Shown here: positions 46,513 to 56,062 of the stretch, piece by piece
Numbering within the stretch: the stretch's first letter is position 1
Layout: every line of letters begins with the position of its first letter
Assembly (NCBI GenBank): GCA_973895155.1
Contig: OZ316896.1
Coordinates: 5,642,001 to 5,706,000, forward strand
Length of the DNA stretch: 64,000 nucleotides
Reading direction: 5' to 3'
Source of the DNA: Marsupella aquatica
Taxonomy: Eukaryota > Marchantiophyta
Translations under genes and position numbers: made by a program
The notes under the pieces: model-generated
Told to the model about the DNA's origin: nothing
Seen by the model: the letters and a program-made list of their open reading frames with translations, nothing else
Databases searched by the model: none

Positions 46513-48291
46513 TTAAGTTACTCTACTTGTGCTGCAAATGCAAAACTTGCAAGTAGCACGGTGTCTTGAGTAACTCTCCAAAGGAATCACTTTGGTAAAA
46601 GCATCAGCCGGGTTGAGCTTTCCATCAATCTTGACTAGCTCAAACATTTTATCAGACACTGCTTGCCTAATAAAATGGTACCTGATGTCAATGTGTTTCA
46701 CCCTACTATCCATAACCTGGTTAATAGCTAGGTGAAGCGCACTTTGGCTGTCACAATGAAGAGTCATTTTTCCATGCTCCAATCCCATCTCAGTGACCAG
46801 CTTATCCAACCAAATTGCTTCCTTTGCTGCTTCTGCTGCTGCAACATATTCTGCTTCTGTAGTAGATTGAGATACACACTTCTGCAAGGTAGATCTCCAA
46901 CTTATGCATCCTCTTCCAAGAGTAAACACATACCCAGTCGTTGACCTCCTTGTTTCCAGACAGCCTCCGTAGTCAGAATCTACATAGCCAACCAAAGATT
47001 TGGTTTTGTTTGATCTACTATCAAACAACAGACCATAGTCTATTGTGCCCTTAAGATACCTGAGAATCCATTTTACAGCCTCCCAATGTACCTTCCCTGG
47101 ATTTGACATGAATCTACTCACTTTGCCCATTGCTAGGGCTAGATCAGGCCTGGTACATGTCATCAAATACATTAGACTGCCCACTGCCTTCTCATATGGA
47201 ACCTTAGTCATCAAACCTCTCTCCACTGGATCCGTGGGGCAGAAAGCCGATGATAACTTGAAATATGGAGCCAAAGGAATACTTATTGGCTTACAATTTT
47301 CCATGTTGAATCTTGCAAGTACCTTTTCAGCATACTTGCCTTGATTCAACCACAACTGTCCAGTTTCAAAGTTCCTCGTAATCTCCATACCTAAGATCCT
47401 CTTGGCTTTCCCAAGATCCTTCATTCGGAATTCAGAACTCAATTTTGCTTTGAGTTTGTCAACCTCAGTTTGATCCTTAGCCACAATCAACATGTCATCC
47501 ACATAGAGCACCAGAATGAGCAAACCAAACACACCATTCTTGACTGATTTTGTATACACACAAAGGTCATACACCATCCTAGTGAATCCTTGTGCAAGCA
47601 TGAAATCATCAAACCGCTTGTTCCACTGCCGAGGAGCTTGCTTCAATCCATACAAGGACTTAAGTAACCTGCAAACTAAACTCTCTTGGCCCTTCTTCAC
47701 AAAGCCCAGTGGTTGCCTCATGAAAATTTGTTCCTCCAAGGTGCCATAGAGAAAAGCAGTAACAACATCCATTTGATCTAACACCAGATCAAAAAACACA
47801 ACAAGTTGACACAAAATTCGTATCGTGGAATACTTGGCAACTGGAGAGAAGACCTCATTGTAATCCACTCCCTTCTCTTGAGTGAATCCCTTGGCAACAA
47901 GCCTTGCCTTGTATATCTTGTCTCCTCCATCTGAAGAGTTGTCCTTCAGCTTGTAAATCCACTTGCTATCCACCACTTGTTGATCACTTGGCAGCTGCAC
48001 CAGCTCCCATGTTCTATTGTCACTTAAAGATTGCAACTCCCTCTGCATCGCTGCATTCCATTCATCTTTCTCGTCTGAAATGCACGCCTCATGATAAGAA
48101 GAAGGTTCTCCTTATTCCAAGATCAGTGCTCTGTCATCATCATCAGGTGCAATGTCAACATCATCTAACCTTGATGAATCTGTCCATTGTCCATACCTTG
48201 TAGGAGCTCGAGTAGTACGTCTCGATTTTCTAGCTGATGATTCTGGTTGATCTTGTTCTGTTGGTTGAATTTGAGGTATTCCATCAACAGC
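46513..48291 (-). CDS. Copia B reverse transcriptase and RNase H
   Basis: The frame is open from the TAG at 48292-48294, broken by one TAA (48112-48114), then open for 511 codons to 46513. RT starts with ELQSLSDNRTWELVQLPSDQ and WIYKLKDN. It has YNEVFSPVAKYSTIR and the catalytic LVLYVDDMLIVAKD. The thumb region has LGMEITRN and PYEKAVGSLMYLMTCTRPDL. RNase H has STTEAEYVAAAEAAKEAIWL and LHCDSQSALHLAINQ, and the end is NPADAFTKVIPLES. It copies the element RNA into DNA. The TAA replaces a Glu codon present in element A (ALILEE), so it is a private nonsense change in the linker before RT. Confidence 0.95.
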
Positions 48292-49749
48292 CTACTCCTC
48301 TTGTTCCATTACCGGAACCAACTCCATTCTCGGAGCACCTCCTTCATTTATGTCATGAAAACTCTCATGACCAATCTCCCCCACAACATGGTCCAGGATA
48401 GGAGATTTATCTTTGTCAGTACGGGAAGCCTGAGCATTATCCCCCTCCTTTGATGATCTGGATTCATTAAAGGATACATCTCTACTGACAAGCAACGTAC
48501 AAGCTTTTGGATCCCATACCTTGTAACCTTTCACACCTGGTTGATAACCAAGAAAAAGACACTTCTTGGAAGTAGAATCTAGTTTAGATCGATTCTGCTT
48601 AGGTGTGAGAGCATATGCATCACTTCCAAAGACTCTCACAACCTGATAGTCTGCGTGCCGTCCATACCTCATTTCAAACGGCGTCTTGAAATTGATTGCA
48701 CTTGAAGGAGAAAGATTTACCAAATAAGCTGCCATATTTATAGCTTCAGCCCAAAATTCATGCGGTAAACCTGATTGGCTCAACATACTCCTCGATCGCT
48801 CCAATAGTATTCGGTTTAGCCGCTCACAAACACCATTCTGTTGAGGAGTATAAACTGTCGTGAGATGACGAGTAATCCCTTGCTCTGCACAATATAGTTC
48901 AAGCTCACTTGAACTGTACTCCCCGCCGTTATCTGATCGCAGATATCTCATCTTGGATCCAGTCTGATTCTCAATTTGGGTTTTCCACTTCTTAAAAGTG
49001 CCAAAAACTTCAGACTTGGCGTGTAGAAATGTGATCCACACATACCGTGAGTAATCATCAATGAACGTAACATAGTACAATTTTCCAGAAAGTGAGGGAG
49101 TTGGGGCTGGACCCCACACATCACTATGTACATACTCAAGTATAGCTTTGGTATTGTGAGTTCCAACACCAAAGGTTCTCCTGTGCTGCTTCCCAAGCAC
49201 ACAGTGTTCACAAAAATCTAGCTTAGTAGATTCCAAATTAGAAAGAAGTCCTTTCCTGCGAAGTACCGCCAAACCCCTTTCACTCATGTGTCCCAATCTG
49301 CAGTGCCATAACTGAGTCATCTCGCCTTGAGATCTAGTTACATTGGCTTCTTCACAAATCACGTTGCCCTCCAACAAATATAGATTCCTGTGCCGCTTAC
49401 CCTTCATGACAACCTTGCCTCCGGTTGACACTTGAAGAATACTATCAGCAGAACTCCACCGACATCCATTTGCTTCTAGCATTCCAAGAGAAATCAAGTT
49501 CTTTTTCATGTCAGGTATGTGTCTGACATTACTCACTGTTTGCACAGCTCCATCAAACATCCGAATTTTCACGGATCCAATTCCAACAATTTGACAAGGA
49601 TGGTCATTCCCCATCAACACGGAACCGGTTGATACTGAGTAAGAAGTAAAAAACTCTTTTATACAACAAATATGATAGGTACAGGCACAATCTAAAATCC
49701 ATTGATCACCGTTGTTACTGGATGAAATGCAAAGGGCAACATCTGGACT
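48292..49749 (-). CDS. Copia B protease and integrase
   Basis: Continues gag in the same frame beyond the TGA at 49750-49752. The protease motif is WILDCACTYHICC (about 49690): the usual D-S/T-G/A triad reads D-C-A. The GAG-pre-integrase and HHCC zinc region has LWHCRLGHMSERGL and FCEHCVLGKQH. The integrase core has D in HSDVWGPAPTPS, D in [11 protein letters not shown] and E in TPQQNGVCERLNR, all present. The C-terminal part (KCLFLGYQPGVKGYKVWDP) leads to a proline/glutamate-rich linker ending at TAG 48292-48294. There is no separate start codon, so expression would need readthrough of the TGA or another recoding event. Confidence 0.93.
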   Translation of the reverse strand, partial: SPDVALCISSSNNGDQWILDCACTYHICCIKEFFTSYSVSTGSVLMGNDHPCQIVGIGSVKIRMFDGAVQTVSNVRHIPDMKKNLISLGMLEANGCRWSSADSILQVSTGGKVVMKGKRHRNLYLLEGNVICEEANVTRSQGEMTQLWHCRLGHMSERGLAVLRRKGLLSNLESTKLDFCEHCVLGKQHRRTFGVGTHNTKAILEYVHSDVWGPAPTPSLSGKLYYVTFIDDYSRYVWITFLHAKSEVFGTFKKWKTQIENQTGSKMRYLRSDNGGEYSSSELELYCAEQGITRHLTTVYTPQQNGVCERLNRILLERSRSMLSQSGLPHEFWAEAINMAAYLVNLSPSSAINFKTPFEMRYGRHADYQVVRVFGSDAYALTPKQNRSKLDSTSKKCLFLGYQPGVKGYKVWDPKACTLLVSRDVSFNESRSSKEGDNAQASRTDKDKSPILDHVVGEIGHESFHDINEGGAPRMELVPVMEQEE

Positions 49750-50676
49750 TCACAAGATTTCATCATCAAGCAAGTCAATCATATCAAGATTAGTGGCTGC
49801 GTTCGCTGATGGTTGATGAGTCTGCTTGACTCGACAGTCTCGTTTCATGTGGCCAGGCTTGTTACATTTCCAGCATATAATTGGTTTCCTTTCTAGAGAT
49901 TTCTCTCTAGACCTGGATCTAGACTTAGACCGAGCCTTCTCCTTGCCTCTATTTCGTGAGGGGTACGTTTGTGAAAAGGATCTGTTTTCACCAGTCATCC
50001 GCTGTTGAGTCCTCCCGTGGTTCACATTCAATGCACTGCCAGATGAAGATGGTGTCTGGACATGATCCAGTTTCTTCTGTGCATCATCTGACAACAAAGA
50101 GCTTACCACCTCATCATATGAAATGGTTTTGAGATCTCTATACAAGAGAACCTGCTTCAAACCTTGATACGATGGGGGTAAGGAACTGAGAAGAAGCAAT
50201 GCCTTATCTTCATCTTCCACTCCCTTGCCAAGATTTGACAAATCTACAGCTAGGCTGTCGAATTCATCCAAGTGATCTCGAAGTTTGCCTCCTTCTTTTA
50301 GTCTCAAGCTCATCAAGAGAGACTTCTTGTACAACCGATCTGAGGCATCCTCTCGGTAGTACTTCTCTCTGAGGGCCTTGAATAAGGATACGCAATCCTC
50401 GTAGTCGTCCAGCTTCTTAATGATATGCGGCTTCAGATACAGCATAACCGCATTCACAGCAATCACTTGCTCTTGCCTCCATTTCCTCAACGGGATCTCC
50501 TCCTCACTGCTAGACTCCTCCCGAGTCGATAGCAGATGATCTAGGCCCATAGCACGAAAAATTCCCTTAACCTGCTTCTCCCATAGCAAATAATCTGTGC
50601 GTCCATCATATTTTTCCACCTCAAACTTGACACCTCCAAACTTGGATGCCATCGTTGTCCTCCCAACGTTCTCCAC
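49750..50676 (-). CDS. Copia B Gag
   Basis: A 308-codon ORF, intact. The N-terminus has FGGVKFEVEKYDGRTDYL, typical of copia Gag; the capsid-like helical part has SSLPPSYQGLKQVLLYRDL. An SR/K-rich stretch (EKARSKSRSRSREKS) precedes the zinc knuckle CWKCNKPGHMKRDC, which binds RNA. It ends IDLLDDEIL-TGA. The start could be the ATG at 50676 (MENVGRTT) or a nearby in-frame ATG giving MASKFGG; the second matches the usual copia start. It makes the virus-like particle shell. Confidence 0.95.
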   Translation of the reverse strand: MENVGRTTMASKFGGVKFEVEKYDGRTDYLLWEKQVKGIFRAMGLDHLLSTREESSSEEEIPLRKWRQEQVIAVNAVMLYLKPHIIKKLDDYEDCVSLFKALREKYYREDASDRLYKKSLLMSLRLKEGGKLRDHLDEFDSLAVDLSNLGKGVEDEDKALLLLSSLPPSYQGLKQVLLYRDLKTISYDEVVSSLLSDDAQKKLDHVQTPSSSGSALNVNHGRTQQRMTGENRSFSQTYPSRNRGKEKARSKSRSRSREKSLERKPIICWKCNKPGHMKRDCRVKQTHQPSANAATNLDMIDLLDDEIL

Positions 50677-52494
50677 GTGCTATTGCTGTGCTGCTCCCTA
50701 TATGCTTTTTCCTTCCTTCCTTCGCGTTGACTCAAATCCAAATCACGAAAAAATGTCGTTTTTCGCAACTTTCCAAAAAACTTGAAACTTGTCACCGCCA
50801 CTTAGCCCACCAACCTAGCAAGCCAACGCTGAAATCCAAAATCGAAACCGAGTTCCGACGAAAAACTTTTTCACATTTCGGTCGGGGTGGGTAAAACTCA
50901 AAAATTCTCCCCCGTTTTGACCACCTCGGGGAATAAGAAAAATTCCAAGTACCACCCGTCGTCGGAAATGGAAATCGAGTGGTGCACCGCGTTGCTAGCT
51001 TCAGTGGCTACGTTCTCGCCAAAAAAGATCCGATAAAAGTTACCGTTCGGACCTTGGAATCTTCGACTAAAGGCCAAAAAACAGCTCTCTGTTTTTTCAG
51101 AATATTCCTTGGACTGTGCAACAGGTCTCACAGGGGGCCGTTCCCCCTGTCCAAGCGGTTAATTTGGTGGGTCACCGGGCCTGGGATGCCGCTTAACCAA
51201 TGAGGAGCCTGGAAAGGATTAAAAAACGGGCCTAAGGGGGTTTAAGCCCCTTAACACAAAAATACTGTCTTAAAAAAGGCACATCCGCGTCGTATAGGCG
51301 ATGCGTGACGGGCCAGGCAGTGCACAGGGGGCCGGAGAGTCAAAAACCGAGTTAAAATGGGCAGGGATGGAGCTGTGACGGCCGGGACGTCCGGGATGGC
51401 CGCGACGGCCGTGATGGTCGGGACGTCTGTGCCGGCTGCGACGTCCGCGCCGGCCGCGACATCTGGGACGGCCGGGACGTCTGGGACGTCCGTGCCGGCT
51501 GCGACGTCCGCGCCGGCCAGGACGTCCGCGACGTCCGCGATGGGAGTATTAGCAAGGAGGAGGAGGGGGTCGCCAACGGGGTATTGACAGGGGTGCAAGG
51601 GTCGGGAGGGTGTGTATACACACCACCAAAAAGGCCCTATTCTAAGGCAAAATGTGCACAAAAAAATTTTTGTTGGGTTACTCACACTGCCGTTATCACT
51701 TTACACCAAATAAAGACTAGTTGTCAACGGGAAATGTTACCGAATTGCACCGGCACCGTTTGCAACTTTAGCAGAGTAAAAAATTCCCGTCACGACTCCT
51801 CCACTTCGCGTCAAGTGTCAATCTTGGACTCAAAACGACCACTGCACCGCGATCTCTCCGTTGAGCCGTTGCACTTCCCGTTTCTTCCTTTGAGTCGAAC
51901 GCAACGACAAGAAACCCCGCTTCAGTCAAAAGAAGACTCCATAGCCAGTCAGAAACTCAGAACGGCTCTTTTGCTTGGTACATCGCACTCACTACACCCT
52001 CGATAGCAAACCAGCTACCAAAATGATCAGCTTTGCCCGATCTACGATTTGAGCTAAAGGTTGTGNNNNNNNNNNNNNNNNNNNNNNNNNNNNNNNNNNN
52101 NNNNNNNNNNNNNNNNNNNNNNNNNNNNNNNNNNNNNNNNNNNNNNNNNNNNNNNNNNNNNNNNNCTCGCGCACCACAAAGCTCACACCATCGGGAAAAC
52201 GATATCAATTCCCCCCCAAAAGAACCGTCAAAGAAAACCGTCGAACACGAATCACAAAAAATCCAGAACGACAGAAACGTGAATTCCTTCGCACCACGAA
52301 CTCCATTGAGAGATTTCTTTGCACCGTCGAAAAGCCCTTGCCCCGATCTATCCGTTGAGCCCAACACCTCCAAGTTCCATGCGATAGATCTCCGTGAAAT
52401 CCACCAACTCTAACCGTTGGAAAAACCGTCACCAACACGTCACGAAAATTTTGATCACCTCAACGTCACCTCCCAGGCTTGCTCTGATACCAAT
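50677..52494 (-). promoter_or_regulatory. Copia B 5' leader
   Basis: A 1.8-kb leader between the 5' LTR and gag, homologous in blocks to the element A leader. It carries the same hairpin CAGGGGG-CCGTT-CCCCCTG at 51131-51149. A GC-rich degenerate repeat (GACGTCC, GCCGGC motifs) lies at about 51360-51545, and the primer binding site is at 52476-52492. ORFs in the GC-rich repeat are artefacts. Confidence 0.8.
52066..52165. other. Assembly gap (100 N)
   Basis: Exactly 100 N, a scaffold gap of conventional size, within the copia B leader. The true length is unknown. ORFs crossing it are meaningless. Confidence 1.
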
Positions 52495-52826
52495 TGTTGA
52501 ACTAAGACGTCATTCGCAACGACCATACAACCATGACTCATTCCATGCACACGTAGTCGACACAATCTCTACGTGGTTCACCTTTTCTCCAAGGCTACGT
52601 CCACACGAACACTCAAGCTTTACTTTAAGAGTAGACGAACACACATCCTTTCCCTCTTCCTCAAGTTGCTCTATTACAATGAGTAAGCACCACACACCAG
52701 CGGCTTACACTAGCCCTGGTATATACAAGGTCACACACGACTAATCTAACCTCAACTAAGATCCTAACTGTGGTTAGCCTAAGTGCCGTAACCTATGAGT
52801 CACAAGACTAAGAGCAATCCTTAACA
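52495..52826 (-). repeat. Copia B 5' LTR
   Basis: 332 bp, differs from 45987-46318 at four transitions; followed by CAGGT. Confidence 0.97.
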
Positions 52827-52831
52827 CAGGT

Positions 52832-54149
52832 AATACATGTGACTACACAGGACAACAGTAGGAGCAGGACCATTTTTGTTTTAATCATTTAGGCCTGGTA
52901 ATCTAAAATGAAAAGTGAGAACGATGGTCCCATCAAAACTGTCTGGAAAAGCAAGTTGAACATTGACATAAGGAGGCCCTCTAATACGTTGACAACTCCA
53001 TATGGAAAGAAAGAAAAGGCCCATAAAATGCTGACAACTCCTCGTAGGTCTAAGAGCAAAAGCTTGGACTTTGCTAACCCACCACTATCCTCGGTAAACG
53101 ACCACGCTTCCTTGTTCATGACACTATGGAGCAAATTAGCATCGAGGAGGAAATGTGAAAAAGAGGGAAGGTTTGGACTTTTCCCTCAAATATTTAAGGC
53201 TGGTCACCTAAAACGAAAAATAAGAATGACCGTGATTCTCAAAGAGATCAGATTGTGGGTTTGAGGGTAGATGCCATATAATTATGTTGATTTTAATTCA
53301 CCCCCTTGCCACCCATATTCTTGCAAAGGTGAGGCAAAGATGAAGTGCCCTGCTAGTAGCTTGATGCACTTCCATTGCCAACTGCTGCCCAGGTTTCAAG
53401 TTGGAACTGGTGGATGTCATTGGTATCTACCAACCGTTTGTATTTTCCTTGAAATTCACTGAATGAGCTCTGACTTGGCTCATCCACCTTTCCCTTTAAG
53501 ATAAGAAAAGAGGATAGGGGGCAAAGTGGGTTGAATAATATGGTTTTTCTCATCCAGATTAAGCCCATTAACTTTAGTAAAAGTAGATGAGAATCTTCCT
53601 AAAGAGATGATCCAGATCTTGACCAGGGCATCAAATGCCCTGAAAAGTACAAATGGAAAAATAGTGAAGGGCATTAAGTTCCCACCATAAAAAATACAAA
53701 AAAGAAACAATCTCAATGGGCGTTAAGATATTCAATTATCTTAACTCGTCTATTGTTACATTTTGATATGCAATAATAGGAACTCCTTAATTTATATCAA
53801 ATTGTAAAAAAACAGAAGGTGCCCAACCAGGAGACATAATCACACAGGCAAAAATACCCAATCAAGGGAGAAAGAGGAAAAGGCCCAAAATCAACTCACA
53901 GGTAACTTCAATTTGACATTGCCGCTGGGAAAATCACAACCTGCCTCTCCATTGATCATCTATGACATTTGCTAAGTAGACAGCTGAATGCTACATGAGT
54001 ACCGAAGCTTCATGGCAACTGGGGAAGTCCTTCCTGTAGCTGATCTCACTGATATGACCGACAGATGTGCGACGAGACATCAAAGCCTTAAAGATAGCTC
54101 GGATGATGTATGATTTTAGCTTTAGGCAATGGAAGCAATGCCTGATCTC
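52832..54149. other. Intergenic, no gene recognised
   Basis: Moderately AT-rich. The longest ORF, plus 52908-53264, is lysine-rich and unrecognised. Confidence 0.45.
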
Positions 54150-55290
54150 TTTGAGAATCACGGTTCCAATGGGGTCTTATCAAGCAAATACGTTGGGAGA
54201 CCCATACTGTCATTGCAATTGAAGCTCCCTTCATTTTGGGTCTTACCAAGCATATACAGTGAGACACCCATACAGTCATTGTAATTGAGTCTCCCTTCAT
54301 TTTGGGGTCTTATCAAGCAAATACATCGGGAGACCCATACCCTCATTGTAATTGAGTCTCCCTTCCTTTTGGGGTCTTATTATGCAACTTATTACCTCGG
54401 AGACACATACCTGTCATTGTAATTGAGTCTCCCTTCATTTTGGGGTCTTATCAAGCAAATACATCGGGAGACCCATACCCTCATTGTAATTGAGTCTCCC
54501 TTCCTTTTGGGGTCTTATTATGCAACCTTTTACCTCGGGAGACACATACCTGTCATTGTAATTGAGTCTCCCTTCCTTTTGGGGTCTTATTATGCAACTT
54601 ATTACCTCGGGAGACACATACCTGCCATTGTAATTGAGTCTCCTTTCATTTTGGTGTCTTATCAAGCAAATATATTGGGAGACCCATACCCTCATTGTAA
54701 TTGAATCTCCCTTCCTTTTGGGGTCTTATTATGCAACTTATTACCTCGGGAGACACATACCTGTCATTGTAATTGAGTCTCCCTTCCGTTTGGGGTCTTA
54801 TTATGCAACTTATTAACTCGGGAGACACATACCTGTCATTGTAATTGAGTCTCCCTTCATTTTGGGGTCTTATCCAGCAAATACATTGGGAGACCCATAC
54901 CTTCATTGTAATTGAGTCTCCCCTCATTTTGGAGTCTTATCAAGCAAATACATTGGGAGACCAATACCCTCATTGTAATTGAGTCTCCGTTCCTTTTGGG
55001 GTCTTATTATGCAACTTATTAGCTCGGGAGACACATACCTGTCATTGTAATTGAGTCTCCTTTCATTTTGGGGTCTTATCAAGCAAATATATTGGGAGAC
55101 CCATACCTTCATTGTAATTGAGTCACCCTTCATTTTGGGGTCTTGTCAAGCATATACATTGGGAGACCCATACGCTTCATTTTGGGGGTCTTATCAAGCA
55201 AATAATACATTGGGAGACCGATATGCTTCATTTTGGGGGTCTTATCAAGCAAATAATACGTTGGGAGACCCACACGGTCATTGGAATCGA
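54150..55290. repeat. Satellite array, about 66-73-bp unit, about 17 copies
   Basis: Each unit contains GGGAGAC, ATTGTAATTGA, GTCTCCC and TTTTGGGGTCTTAT. Two sub-types occur, one with TCAAGCAAATACAT and one with TATGCAACTTATTA, in a partly alternating order. GGGAGAC and GTCTCCC are reverse complements, so each unit can fold into a stem. The last three units (after about 55136) are shorter. Open frames through the array are repeat artefacts. Confidence 0.95.
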
Positions 55291-56062
55291 AACTCACAAG
55301 TGCAAGCAGTTGATTACGGTACACTTTACTCACTCAGCTTCTTGAACAAGCTTGTATGAATCCCCAGGCCTTCAATTGCGGGATGAAACTTCTTCGGCAA
55401 GTCTATGGAGAGCTTCATCAGTACTGAACTCCATACCAACTTTTCTTTTCTTAGCTCGAATTCCTATTAATTTGCCGCAGATCAATTGCGGATCGTGGTC
55501 AACATAAAACATCAATGCTCCTCTGGTTCTCGAGTTTTTCCTCCGATCGAGCAGAGGAAACCGACGCTGCTCTCTGGTGGAGTCTTTGTTGAATCCCCGT
55601 CGAATCAACCGGATCGAGCATTTTCTCGAGACGAGAGATGTGTGCTGAATGCGAGTCAGCGTGCTAGATATTGGCGGGGTGGAGCGATTGAGAACGGAAG
55701 GTTGATGACTTATCTTATCTAAATTTTCCTGTCGATTCGCTGTCGATTCAACCCGATTGGGCGTTCTCTCGACAATCGATTGATGTGGGCTCAATCCGAC
55801 TCTTCGAGCTAGAGATCCGCGGGGTGAATTGATGCAGGACGGACGTTTGACGACCCACCGTTGGCTTGCAATTGCCTACATATCGCAGGGAATTAGCGAA
55901 GTTCGTAGTGTTTAGGGTCAGCGGGTTTCTTTTGAAATAGTATATTGTGCGTCGAGCACGATCTCTAGGTGATTGTGCAATTCCTTGAGGCAGCTCACTG
56001 CCAGTTATCTGTCTGCGGGTTGAGGGCACTTCGATCGTGTGGTTTCTTCTCTGATCGATAGC
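55291..56062. other. 5' flank of the DUF2828 gene
   Basis: No separate gene is supported. Two similar blocks (around 55570-55680 and 55735-55850) share CCCGAT...GATCGAG and GGCGGGGT/GCGGGGTG phrases, suggesting an old duplication that also gives the unrecognised minus ORFs 55372-55794 and 55748-56260. Confidence 0.4.

Larger units (their letters stand above)
45987..52826 (-). mobile_element. Ty1/copia retrotransposon B, full length, young
   Basis: A 6.84-kb element with 332-bp LTRs (45987-46318, 52495-52826) and a perfect target duplication CAGGT (45982-45986, 52827-52831). The LTRs differ at four sites, all transitions. The polypurine tract (AAGGGGGAG) adjoins 46318, and the primer binding site TGGTATCAGAGCAAGCC (minus strand of 52476-52492) matches initiator tRNA-Met. 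Gag, protease/integrase and RT/RNase H share one frame over 4.2 kb, interrupted by only three stops. A 100-N assembly gap lies in the leader. Confidence 0.98.

Noticed and set aside
51352-51621. ORFs with repeated TSRPSRPSR or TDVPAVPDVAA text
   Set aside because: Artefacts of the GC-rich repeat in the copia B leader.
51957-52413. ORFs running through the N block
   Set aside because: The N run is an assembly gap; translation across it has no meaning.
54423-55359. ORFs of about 60-100 codons on both strands with repeated SPFLLGSYYATY-like text
   Set aside because: Direct translation of the satellite units.
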